DNA from: Actinoplanes sp. NBC_00393
GTDB lineage: Bacteria; Actinomycetota; Actinomycetes; Mycobacteriales; Micromonosporaceae
Direction: 5' to 3'
Assembly: GCF_036053395.1 (NCBI RefSeq)
Contig: NZ_CP107942.1
Coordinates: 1,888,501 to 1,952,500 of the forward strand
DNA length: 64,000 nucleotides
This document shows positions 33,922 through 41,499 of this stretch, piece by piece. Made by a program: the position numbers and the translations under genes. Below the pieces are notes generated by a model, which saw only the letters and a program-made list of their open reading frames with translations, was not told the DNA's origin and made no database searches. Positions within the stretch are counted from its first letter, which is position 1. Each line of letters opens with the position of its first letter.

Positions 33922-34656
33922 TCAGCTGGAGAGCCACTCGAGGTAGCTGGTCTTGGTCAGGTCGGCGCCCGGCGGGGCGGTCAGCACGTCGCCCTTGACC
34001 GCGGCGAACAGGCCGGCGGTGTTGTCGGTGATCACTGTGCGGCGGTCACCGCGGGTGGCCAGGGCGATCTTGCCGAGGTCGTCGACGCCGATGACCTGCG
34101 GGCCGGCCACGTTGCGCACGCCCAGCAGCGGCTCGCCGACGCTGACCTCGGCGACCGCCGCGGCGACGTCGGCCGCGGCCATCGGCTGCACCGGCGTGGC
34201 GGGCAGGCGGACCGTGTTCTCGTCGGCGTTCCAGGTCATCACCGAGTCGAAGAACTCGAAGAACTGGGTGGCCCGGACGATCGAGTACGGGATCGGGCCG
34301 GCCTTCAGGATCTCCTCCTGCAGCACCTTGGCGCGGTAGTAGTCCAGGTCGGGCACCTGGTCGACACCGACGATGGACAGGATCACCGCGTGCCGTACGC
34401 CCGCCTTCTCCGCGGCCGACAGCAGGTTTCCCATGGTCGTCCGGAAGAACTCGATCGAGGCCTCGTCGAAGGTCGGTGAGTTCGTCAGGTTGACCACTAC
34501 GTCCGCGCCGGCCAGGGCCTCCGGCAGGCCCTTGCCGCTGATCAGGTCCAGGCCGGTGGAGGGGGAGTGCGGCACCGCCTCGTGGCCGCGCTCGGCCAGC
34601 ATGCGCACGACCCGCGAGCCGATCAGTCCGGTGCCACCGATGACAGCGATCTTCAT
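33922..34656 (-). CDS. NmrA-type NAD(P)-binding protein, copy 1 (probable ECF41 target)
   Basis: 244 residues from ATG 34656, with GAGG upstream. MKIAVIGGTGLIGSRVVRML carries the GxxGxxG nucleotide motif of atypical short-chain dehydrogenases. There is no catalytic YxxxK (DYYRAKVLQEE is only suggestive), as usual for NmrA/SDR_a5-like proteins, which sense or reduce with NADPH. About half of its residues match the divergent copy at 34805, including TQFFEF and the pattern around AGADVVVNLTNSP, so the two are paralogues. A promoter with CGTCACA and CGGTCA spaced by 15 lies 39-66 bp upstream. ECF41 sigma factors typically control exactly this kind of oxidoreductase/epimerase gene. Confidence 0.9.
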   Translation of the reverse strand: MKIAVIGGTGLIGSRVVRMLAERGHEAVPHSPSTGLDLISGKGLPEALAGADVVVNLTNSPTFDEASIEFFRTTMGNLLSAAEKAGVRHAVILSIVGVDQVPDLDYYRAKVLQEEILKAGPIPYSIVRATQFFEFFDSVMTWNADENTVRLPATPVQPMAAADVAAAVAEVSVGEPLLGVRNVAGPQVIGVDDLGKIALATRGDRRTVITDNTAGLFAAVKGDVLTAPPGADLTKTSYLEWLSS

Positions 34657-34694
34657 GTCTCAACCTCTTCTGTGAGCCGGGGTTTCTGTACGAG

Positions 34695-34722
34695 TGACCG
34701 GGCAGCCCGAAGTTTTGTGACG
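34695..34722 (-). promoter_or_regulatory. Candidate ECF41 promoter, minus strand (NmrA copy 1)
   Basis: On the minus strand CGTCACA (34722-34716), 15 bases, then CGGTCA (34700-34695). It has the same layout as the plus-strand site seven bases away, and both spacers end in GCTGCC. Confidence 0.65.
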
Positions 34723-34728
34723 CGGGCC

Positions 34729-34756
34729 TGTCACAGATCCGCGAGCTGCCCGGTCC
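34729..34756 (+). promoter_or_regulatory. Candidate ECF41 promoter, plus strand (NmrA copy 2)
   Basis: TGTCACA (34729-34735), 15 bases, then CGGTCC (34751-34756), 48 bp before the start of the second NmrA-type gene. TGTCACA equals the published ECF41 -35 motif as I remember it. The two -35 boxes lie nearly back to back. Confidence 0.7.
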
Positions 34757-34804
34757 TGACTGGCAACGGGACGGCACCGGCCGCCCAGCGTTCAGGAGGT
34801 TGTC

Positions 34805-35548
34805 ATGAAAGTCGTGGTCATCGGCGGTACCGGTCTGATCGGCTCGAAGCTCGTGGCGCGGCTCGGCGAGCACGGGCACGAAGCGGTCGCGGCGTCGCCG
34901 AATACCGGGGTCAACACGCTCACCGGAGAGGGCCTCGCCGAAGTGCTCACCGGCGCCGACGTCGTCGTCGACGTGTCGAACTCGCCGTCCTTCGAGGACG
35001 CGGCGGTCCTGGAGTTCTTCGAGACCTCCACCCGCAACCTGCTTGCGGCGGAGGCGGCGGCCGGCGTACGCCACCACGTCGCACTCTCCGTGGTCGGCAC
35101 CGAGCGGCTGCAGCAGAGCGGCTACTTCCGGGCCAAGGCGGCCCAGGAGGCGCTGATCGCGAAGTCGGAGATCCCGTTCTCGATCGTGCACGCCACCCAG
35201 TTCTTCGAGTTCGCGAAGAGCATGGTCGCGGCGGCCACCGAGGGCGACCAGGTGCGGTTCGCGCCGGTCGACTTCCAGCCGATCGCCGGCGACGACGTGG
35301 CACAGGCCGTCGGCCGGATCTCGGTGGGCGCCCCGGTCAACGGGATCGTCGAGGTCGCCGGGCCGGAGAAGTACCGGATGGACGAGTTCTTCCGGGCCGG
35401 GCTCGCCAAGATCGGTGACCCGCGTGCGGTGGTGACCGACCCGTCCGCCAAGTACTTCGGCGCGGACCTGTCCGAGTCGACCCTGGTGCCGGGCGACGGC
35501 GCTCTTCTCGGCTCCACGACGTACGCCGCCTTCAAGGCCGCTCAGTAG
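34805..35548 (+). CDS. NmrA-type NAD(P)-binding protein, copy 2 (probable ECF41 target)
   Basis: 247 residues from ATG 34805, with AGGAGG six bases upstream. The N-terminus MKVVVIGGTGLIGSKLVARL parallels copy 1 and holds the GxxGxxG motif. Later parallels are LSVVGTERLQQSGYFRAK, VHATQFFEFAKSM and VDFQPIAGDDVAQAVGRISV. Like copy 1 it lacks a complete SDR catalytic tetrad. It probably binds NADP(H) and may be a quinone or lactone reductase, or a redox sensor; no substrate can be read from the sequence. A strong hairpin follows the stop. Confidence 0.9.
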   Translation: MKVVVIGGTGLIGSKLVARLGEHGHEAVAASPNTGVNTLTGEGLAEVLTGADVVVDVSNSPSFEDAAVLEFFETSTRNLLAAEAAAGVRHHVALSVVGTERLQQSGYFRAKAAQEALIAKSEIPFSIVHATQFFEFAKSMVAAATEGDQVRFAPVDFQPIAGDDVAQAVGRISVGAPVNGIVEVAGPEKYRMDEFFRAGLAKIGDPRAVVTDPSAKYFGADLSESTLVPGDGALLGSTTYAAFKAAQ

Positions 35549-35559
35549 CTTTCCTCCCG

Positions 35560-35599
35560 GCCTCGCCCGCCCGCTGTGCCCCCGGAGGGCGGGCGAGGC
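35560..35599 (+). terminator. Long GC hairpin terminator after NmrA copy 2
   Basis: GCCTCGCCCGCCC (35560-35572) pairs perfectly with GGGCGGGCGAGGC (35587-35599), a 13-bp stem with a 14-base loop and no U-tract, as is common in high-GC actinobacteria. It begins 11 bp after the stop at 35548. Confidence 0.7.
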
Positions 35600-35643
35600 A
35601 CCTACCTCTGGAGCACCTATGAGTTACGGGCGCATGTTCCCGG

Positions 35644-36873
35644 GTGTCGGATCCGCTGAGCACCCGTCCGCATCTGCTGACGAACGCCGGCAACACCGGC
35701 GGAATCTGTGACGGCGCCTTCGACGACGACGCCACCGAGGCGGCCGGATGGCCGTTCTTCGGCCAGCTGATCGCCCATGACATCACCGCCGACCGGTCGC
35801 CGATCACCGGCGCGGACACGCTGCGCAACGCCCGCCGGCCCCGGCTGGACCTGGAGATGCTCTACGGCGACGGCCCGATCGGCTCGCCCTTCCTGTACGA
35901 CGTCACCGCCCCCGGGAAGTTCCTGCTCAGCGCCGACGGCGCCGACGTGCCGCGGAACTCGCAGGGCGTCGCCCTGATCGGCGACCCGCGCAACGACTCG
36001 CACTTGTTCGCGCTGAGCCTGCACGTCGCTCTGCTCCGCGCGCACAACCGCATCGTCGACCTGGTCGGCGCCGACCGCGCCCGGACCACGCTGACCTGGC
36101 ACTACCAGTGGATCGTGGTGCACGACTTCCTGCCCCGGCTGGTCGGCGCACCGCTGGTCGGGCAGGTGCTCGCCGACGGCCGCACCTGGGACACCGTCCC
36201 GCTCGAGTTCGCCCACGCGGCCTTCCGCTACGGGCACGGGCAGATCCGGGACTCGTACCGGCTCGTCCCCGGCGGACCGCTGGTGCCGCTGCTCCCGGAC
36301 CTCGTCGGGTTCCGCCCGCTGCCCGCGGACCTGCGCCTGGACCTTACGCAGATCTTCGACGTGCCGGGCCGTCCGCCCGCGCAACGGGCCAAACGCCTCG
36401 ACGGGCGGCTTCCGAGAGGCCTGATCGCCCTGCCCGAACCGCTCACCGGCCCGGTCGCGTCACCGTCCCACCGCTCGCTGGCGGTCCGTGACCTGCTGCG
36501 CGGCGAAACCACCGGGCTGCCCAGCGGCGAGACGGTCGCCCACGCGATCGGCGTAGAGCCCCTGACCGCCGACGAGCTGGAGAAGAGCTGGCCGGACGGC
36601 ACCCCGCTGTGGTTCTACATCCTCAAGGAGGCCGAGCACCGCGGCGGCGGCGACCGGCTCGGTCCGGTCGGTGGGCGGATCGTGGCGGAGGTCCTGGTCG
36701 GGCTGCTGCTGGCCGATCCGTCCAGCTATCTGAGCCGGGAGCCGTCCTGGGAGCCGACACTGCCCGCGGCCGGTTCGGCGTACGGGCTGGTGGACCTGCT
36801 CATGCTGGGCGCTCCGGGGCGAACCAGCAGCACGACGGCGAACGCCACCAGCCAGACGCTCCACAGCACGTAA
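35644..36873 (+). CDS. Animal-type haem peroxidase, probably frameshifted near its start
   Basis: 409 residues in the main frame. AGWPFFGQLIAHDITADRSP holds the distal His and neighbouring Asp of peroxinectin-like enzymes; HVALLRAHNRIVDL and TWHYQWIVVHDFLPRL carry the helices around the haem; AAFRYGHGQIRDSYRL supplies the proximal-His segment (FRYGH). The C-terminal LVGLLLADPSSYLSREPSWE is also typical. The main frame has only a GTG at 35644 without a ribosome site. In another frame, ATG 35619 with TGGAG upstream gives MSYGRMFPG, the expected family N-terminus. One extra base in CCCGGG (35639-35644) would explain this. The 3' end overlaps the DUF4386 gene by 148 bp, unusually long. Confidence 0.75.
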   Translation: MSDPLSTRPHLLTNAGNTGGICDGAFDDDATEAAGWPFFGQLIAHDITADRSPITGADTLRNARRPRLDLEMLYGDGPIGSPFLYDVTAPGKFLLSADGADVPRNSQGVALIGDPRNDSHLFALSLHVALLRAHNRIVDLVGADRARTTLTWHYQWIVVHDFLPRLVGAPLVGQVLADGRTWDTVPLEFAHAAFRYGHGQIRDSYRLVPGGPLVPLLPDLVGFRPLPADLRLDLTQIFDVPGRPPAQRAKRLDGRLPRGLIALPEPLTGPVASPSHRSLAVRDLLRGETTGLPSGETVAHAIGVEPLTADELEKSWPDGTPLWFYILKEAEHRGGGDRLGPVGGRIVAEVLVGLLLADPSSYLSREPSWEPTLPAAGSAYGLVDLLMLGAPGRTSSTTANATSQTLHST

Positions 36874-37472
36874 CCGGCGAAATTCGCGGTGTCCACGATC
36901 GGCAGGCCCAGTGGCGTCAGCACACCGGCGAGGATCAGCAGCGCGGAGACCGTACCCGCCACGCGGAACCAGCGGCCGGCGAACTCGCGTCCCAGGGCGG
37001 CCAGCACCAGCAGCGTCCAGGCGGCGGTCAGCAGATAGCCGAACGTCTCACCGACCAGATTGCCGAGCAGCCGGTGCGCGGTCTCGAACGAGTCGCGGGC
37101 GGCGGCGGCAACCGCCGGGTCGGGGCTCGTCGCGTCTGACGCGTACCCCGGCACCAGCACCGGCCAGCGCGCCAGGCCCACCACCTGGACCGCGGCCGCG
37201 GCGATGCCGACCGGAACCGCCCATCGCATCGCACGGCCGGCCGCCAGCCGGCCGACGCCGATCGCCACCGGGGCGAACAGGGCGGCGCAGCCGGCCAGGA
37301 CGATGAACCACCAGGTCACCGCGGTCTGGTCGGCCCGGAACGCGGCAAGGATGTCGTCGGTCGGCTCGGTCAGCACGTCCGGATAGCCGAACACCACGCC
37401 GAGCGCGGTGAAGGCCAGATTGGTCAGCACGGCGGCGCTGATCAGCAGCGCGGCGGTCACTCTGCGATTCAC
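36726..37472 (-). CDS. DUF4386-type integral membrane protein
   Basis: 248 residues from GTG 37472, with AAAGGA seven bases upstream. Six hydrophobic segments are visible, the first being VTAALLISAAVLTNLAFTAL, with others around TWWFIVLAGCAALFAPVAI, VGIAAAAVQVVGLARWPVLV, LLTAAWTLLVLAALG, VSALLILAGVLTPLGLP and FAGYVLWSVWLVAFAVVLLV. The spacing and the ETAHRLLGNLVGETFGYLL segment match DUF4386. Function unknown. It is divergent from the AfsR-like gene with 103 bp between. The last 30 residues, rich in Ser and Gly, lie in the overlap with the peroxidase and may be an extension. Confidence 0.8.
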   Translation of the reverse strand: MNRRVTAALLISAAVLTNLAFTALGVVFGYPDVLTEPTDDILAAFRADQTAVTWWFIVLAGCAALFAPVAIGVGRLAAGRAMRWAVPVGIAAAAVQVVGLARWPVLVPGYASDATSPDPAVAAAARDSFETAHRLLGNLVGETFGYLLTAAWTLLVLAALGREFAGRWFRVAGTVSALLILAGVLTPLGLPIVDTANFAGYVLWSVWLVAFAVVLLVRPGAPSMSRSTSPYAEPAAGSVGSQDGSRLR

Positions 37473-37575
37473 GATGGATCCTTTTCGGTACGCGTCACCC
37501 ACAGCAGCCCGTCCAGTCTCGGTGTGGCCCCTGACGGCACGCTGACGGCGTCCTGCCGGGACATATGCTCGGCTC

Positions 37576-40500
37576 ATGTTGCAGGTGGCGGTGCTGGGCC
37601 CGGCGGACCTGCGCCGCGACGGCGTGCGGCTCGCCCTGCCGGCGGGCCGGACCACCGAACTGCTGGTCCGCCTCGCGCTCGACGCCGGAACGCTGGTGCG
37701 GACCGACCGCCTCATCGACGACCTGTGGTCCGGGCCGGCTGCCGGGGTGGCCCGCAACACCGGGCAGTCCGTCGGGGTGGCCCGCAACAGCCGGCAGTCC
37801 GTCGGGGTGGCCCGCAACACCCTGCAGTCCAAGGTGTCGCAGCTGCGCCGGGCCGTCGGCGACCCGGGCCTGGTGACCGGCGGCCCGGACGGATACCGGT
37901 TGAACGTCGACCCGCGGCAGGTCGACGCCCTCGAGGTCCTCCGGCTCGCCGACGAGACGGCGGCGCTTCGCAGCAGCGACGACACGGTCGCCGCGGCAGC
38001 GACCGCCGCGGCCGCTCTCGCCAGGTTCACCGGACTTCGGCACGTCTCCGCGGAGGGGCTGTTGCCGTCCGGGGGTGACGGGGACTGGCTCATCGCGTAC
38101 CGATCCCGGCTCCATGATTGTTGGCTGCGCCTGACCGGGATTCACCTCGCGGCCCGTCTGGATCTCGGCGGCGAGGTGACCGGCGAACTGGAAGTCCTGA
38201 CTGCGTCGCATCCGCTCCATGAGGCGTTCTGGGTTCTGCTCGTCACCGCGCTGTACCGGGCCGGCCGGCAGGCGGATGCGCTGAGCGCCTACCACCGGGT
38301 TTGGGAACGACTCGACCACGAACTCGGCGTCGAACCGGGCCCGGCGCTCCAAGAACTGCACCAGCGGATCCTGCGGCACGACCCCGGGCTGGCCGCACCC
38401 CGGCACCGCGGGAATCTGCCCGCGCCGGGCCCGCCCCTGGTCGGCCGGGACAGCGACCTCGCCGACCTCGGCCGGCTTCTCGCCGCCCACCGGCTGGTCA
38501 CCGTGGTCGGCCCGGCCGGCGTGGGCAAGACCCGGCTGGCGCTGACGGCCGCGGCCCGGCGACGCGATCCGGGCGGCGCCTGGCTGGTACGGCTGGACAG
38601 CACCCCGGCCGACGCACCGCTCTGGCCGGCCGTCGGTGAGGCGTTCGGGCTGACCGACGCGGACGAGGCGGCCGTGCTGGACCGTCTCCGCGGCGCCGGC
38701 CCGCTGCTCCTGCTCGACAACTGCGAACACCTCGTCGAAGCAGCCGCCGACTTGGCCGAGCGGTTGCCGCACGTGCGCATCCTGGCCACCAGCCGGGCGC
38801 CGCTCGGTGTCGACGGGGAAGCCGTGCACCCGCTCGAACCGCTGTCGGCCGCGGACTCCGCCGCGTTGTTCCGGGAACGGGCGTCCCGGCAACGGCCGTC
38901 GTTCGAGGCCTCCGACGCCACGGTCACAGCGATCTGCCGTGACCTCGACGGGCTGCCGCTCGCCATCGAGCTCGCCGCGGCCCGCGCCCGGGTGCTCCCC
39001 ATCGGCGAGATAGCCCGCCGGCTCGACGACCGGTTCACGCTGCTCGCCGACCCGAACAGCCGGCGTCCGGCCCGTTTGCGGACCCTGCGAGCCGCCATCG
39101 CCTGGAGTTACGACCTGCTCTCGCCCACCGACCGGGCCGGGCTGTGGGCGCTGAGCTGCTTCTCCGGCAGCGCGCCGCTCGACGCTGTCGAAGAGGTGCT
39201 GCAGGCCCTCGACGTCCCACCGGCCACCGCACCCGACGTCATCGGCCGGCTCGTCGACCATTCCATGGTGGCCGTCGACACCGGGCCCGGCGACATGGTC
39301 CGGTACCGCCTGCTGGACAGCGTCCGCGACTTCAGCCGGGAGGAACTGGCGGCGACCACGCGATCCGGGACGGCGTACGCGGCTCACGCCGCATGGTTCG
39401 CCGCCGCTGCGGACCGTGCCCGGGCGGGTCTGCACAGCCACGGCCAAGCCACACACCTGAGGCTGGCCCGCGTCGAACGGGCCAACATCGAAGCTGCCCT
39501 GACCTGGGCCGGCGTGCACGACCCCGGGCTCGGCCTGCGGATCACCAACGGTTTCGGCTGGGCCTGGATCATGCTGGGCGCCGGGGCGGAAGCGGCCCGC
39601 CGCAGCCGGGCCGCGCTCACCGCCGCCGGACCGCAGGCCCCGGTACCCCAACGGGTCACGGCCCTGCTGTTCACCGGCTGGTTCGAGGCGGCCGGCGGCG
39701 ACCTGGAACAGGCCGCCGCCGACGTGGACGAGGCCTGCGCTCTCGCCGGCGACGAGGAGTTGCGGGCCCGCGGTCAGCTCTTCCGCGCTTTCGTGCACAC
39801 CCAGGCCGGCAGGCCGGAAGCCGCTCTCGCCGCGCTGCGGACCCACCGCGACGTCCTGCACGGCTGGGAACAAGGGGCGGCCTGCCTGCTCACCGCGTGG
39901 TCCGAGATCGCGCTGGGCCGTGTGGACCGGGGTCGGACGGCCTGCGACGAGGCCATCCAGGTGCTCACCCGGCACGGCGACGCCTGGGCGCTGTGTCACG
40001 CGGAAGCCATCCTGGGCGGCCTCGCCCAGGCCCGGCACAGGTTCACCGATGCCACCGTCCACCTGCGCCGGGCCGCCGCGGCGGCGCACGAGCTCGGCTT
40101 CGCCGCCGCGGAAGCGCTGCACCTGGCCAATCTCGGGCGCGCCCACCAGCAGGCCGGCGACGGCGATACTGCCGCGAGCACCCTGGCGGCCGCCGTGGAG
40201 ACCGCGCTTACGGTCGGTGACCTCCGGACGGTTGCGCTGGCCCGGGTACGCCTCGCCCGCGTCCTGCGCGCGCAGGGCCGAGATGCCGAGGCTCACGCCG
40301 AAGTGTCGGCCGCCCGCGACTGGTTCCTGTCGGCCGGCGGCGGCGACGGCGCGCTGCTCGCCCAACACCTGGCCGCAGCCCTCGCCGGTTCCCCTCCAGA
40401 ACCCGCCGCATCGGACCAGTCCGGGCCGTTCCCCTCTTTGACCGAAGTGCTCGGCGCGGCCGCCGCCGCAGGCGATCGGGAGGTCGAGTTGCTCACCCTC

Positions 40501-40662
40501 GACCTGCTCGCCGCCCGGTACGCGGAGATCGGCGATCACACCGCCGCGCGTGACTTCCTCGGCCGGGCAGACCAGCTTCTCCCCGCCGTGCGGCATCTGC
40601 TCACGGATGGTGACCGCATCGACGCCGCACGGGCGAGAACCCACCTCGCCGGCACAGCCTGA
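37576..40662 (+). CDS. AfsR/SARP-like regulator with a tandem-repeat insertion in its DNA-binding domain
   Basis: 1028 residues from ATG 37576. The OmpR-type winged HTH (MLQVAVLGPADLRRDGVRLA, DRLIDDLWSGP, NTLQSKVSQLRRAVG) is followed by a BTAD domain (WERLDHELGVEPGPALQEL), an NB-ARC-like ATPase with P-loop VGPAGVGKTRLAL near residue 315 and LLLLDNCEHLV near 380, and a long helical TPR-like tail. Residues 56-85 are three copies of a 10-residue unit where relatives have one, directly before the recognition helix. It shares its architecture with the protein at 25989, so the two are paralogues. It probably activates transcription in an ATP-dependent way; target unknown. Confidence 0.9.
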   Translation: MLQVAVLGPADLRRDGVRLALPAGRTTELLVRLALDAGTLVRTDRLIDDLWSGPAAGVARNTGQSVGVARNSRQSVGVARNTLQSKVSQLRRAVGDPGLVTGGPDGYRLNVDPRQVDALEVLRLADETAALRSSDDTVAAAATAAAALARFTGLRHVSAEGLLPSGGDGDWLIAYRSRLHDCWLRLTGIHLAARLDLGGEVTGELEVLTASHPLHEAFWVLLVTALYRAGRQADALSAYHRVWERLDHELGVEPGPALQELHQRILRHDPGLAAPRHRGNLPAPGPPLVGRDSDLADLGRLLAAHRLVTVVGPAGVGKTRLALTAAARRRDPGGAWLVRLDSTPADAPLWPAVGEAFGLTDADEAAVLDRLRGAGPLLLLDNCEHLVEAAADLAERLPHVRILATSRAPLGVDGEAVHPLEPLSAADSAALFRERASRQRPSFEASDATVTAICRDLDGLPLAIELAAARARVLPIGEIARRLDDRFTLLADPNSRRPARLRTLRAAIAWSYDLLSPTDRAGLWALSCFSGSAPLDAVEEVLQALDVPPATAPDVIGRLVDHSMVAVDTGPGDMVRYRLLDSVRDFSREELAATTRSGTAYAAHAAWFAAAADRARAGLHSHGQATHLRLARVERANIEAALTWAGVHDPGLGLRITNGFGWAWIMLGAGAEAARRSRAALTAAGPQAPVPQRVTALLFTGWFEAAGGDLEQAAADVDEACALAGDEELRARGQLFRAFVHTQAGRPEAALAALRTHRDVLHGWEQGAACLLTAWSEIALGRVDRGRTACDEAIQVLTRHGDAWALCHAEAILGGLAQARHRFTDATVHLRRAAAAAHELGFAAAEALHLANLGRAHQQAGDGDTAASTLAAAVETALTVGDLRTVALARVRLARVLRAQGRDAEAHAEVSAARDWFLSAGGGDGALLAQHLAAALAGSPPEPAASDQSGPFPSLTEVLGAAAAAGDREVELLTLDLLAARYAEIGDHTAARDFLGRADQLLPAVRHLLTDGDRIDAARARTHLAGTA
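37741..37830 (+). repeat. 30-bp in-frame tandem repeat (3 copies) inside the wHTH of the AfsR-like regulator
   Basis: Units at 37741-37770, 37771-37800 and 37801-37830 all read GGGGTGGCCCGCAACA in their centre and end in CAGTCC. They encode GVARNTGQSV, GVARNSRQSV and GVARNTLQSK. Only the last matches the conserved ARNTLQSKVSQLRR of family members, so two extra units were added in front of it without loss of frame. Confidence 0.95.
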
Positions 40663-40680
40663 CGGCGTGCCGTGCCCGCG

Positions 40681-40835
40681 GCCACCGCTGCCGCTGGCAT
40701 TGCGGCCGCGGCTGCTGCTGGCGTTGCGGCCGCGGCTGCTGCTGGCGTTGCGGCCACGGGCTGCCGCTGGCATTGCGGCCACGGGCTGCCGCTGGCATTG
40801 CGGCCGCGGCTGCCGCCGGCGTTTGTCCCGGCCCG
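40681..40835. repeat. Minisatellite of about 24-25 bp units (6 copies) between convergent genes
   Basis: Six head-to-tail copies related to GCTGCTGGCGTTGCGGCCGC fill most of the 232 bp between the AfsR-like stop (40662) and the lipoprotein stop (40895). Units vary at a few sites (GCA/GCG, GCCGCG/GCCACGG). Frames through it are open on both strands only because of the repeat; none has a credible start, so it is taken as non-coding. Confidence 0.9.
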
Positions 40836-40894
40836 GTACGTTCGCTCCCTGGCACCACCCCTGAGCCGATTCCTGGTAGATGCCCGATCGACGG

Positions 40895-41473
40895 TCAGTG
40901 CCGGTCCGCCGGGCAGGGCTTGCCCACACTGACGGTGGCGCGTTCCTCTCGGCCGTTCGCCCGCACGAGCAGCGGCACGCACATCGGCGTGCGCACCGTG
41001 TAACCGCCGGCGAAGGCCAGCCAGCCGGCAGCCTGCGGGCAGGCGGGAACCCGGATCGTCGTCCCTTCCGGGCCGGGACTGCCCCAGCCGATCCGGGCGT
41101 CGTCGGCCGCCTCCGGCGCTACCACGAGCTCGACCGCGGTACCGGCGCGCAGGACCAAGCCGTGCTTCGCGAAGTGCCAGCCCGGCTCACCGGCGTCGTG
41201 CACTTCCAGAACGCGGCTGGGCAGCACGACCGCGCCGAGGACCAGCCGATACCCGTCGCCGTCCGGGTCGGGCGAGGCGCCGCCGATGCTGTGCGTGCAG
41301 GCGACGGCCGACGGATCCAGCGACGGGCCCGCCGGCGTCGAGTTCGCCGAGTCGGTGGCCGACAGCGCCGGTGCTGGGCTCACCGAATCCATGCCTGGCG
41401 GCTTTGTGTCAGCGCTGCACCCGGTCAGCAGCGCGGCGACGAGCATTGCCGCGGTGAGAGCATGACGGTCCAC
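40895..41473 (-). CDS. Secreted lipoprotein, unknown function
   Basis: 192 residues. MDRHALTAAMLVAALLTGCS is a short lipoprotein signal with lipobox LTGC, so Cys19 should be lipidated and the protein anchored outside the membrane. A Ser/Pro/Ala linker (about 20-50) leads to a domain with four further Cys (VACTHS, VPACPQ, TPMCVPL, KPCPADRH) likely in disulfides. The fold is not recognised; HDAGEPGWHFAKHGLVLRAG recalls small extracellular beta proteins. It lies 26 bp after the NTF2-like gene on the same strand and may share its transcript. Confidence 0.8.
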   Translation of the reverse strand: MDRHALTAAMLVAALLTGCSADTKPPGMDSVSPAPALSATDSANSTPAGPSLDPSAVACTHSIGGASPDPDGDGYRLVLGAVVLPSRVLEVHDAGEPGWHFAKHGLVLRAGTAVELVVAPEAADDARIGWGSPGPEGTTIRVPACPQAAGWLAFAGGYTVRTPMCVPLLVRANGREERATVSVGKPCPADRH

Positions 41474-41499
41474 GGAGTGAAGACACCGCGGCGGCCCGA

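Noticed and set aside
25231..40662. Antibiotic biosynthetic cluster, suggested by two AfsR-like regulators and a DrrAB exporter
   Set aside because: No PKS, NRPS, terpene, lanthipeptide or other core enzyme is present in the window.
40536..41003. Long Ala-rich or Arg-rich open frames on both strands near 40.6-41.0 kb
   Set aside because: They exist because the 24-bp repeat lacks stop codons in several frames. None has a credible ribosome site or non-repeat homology.
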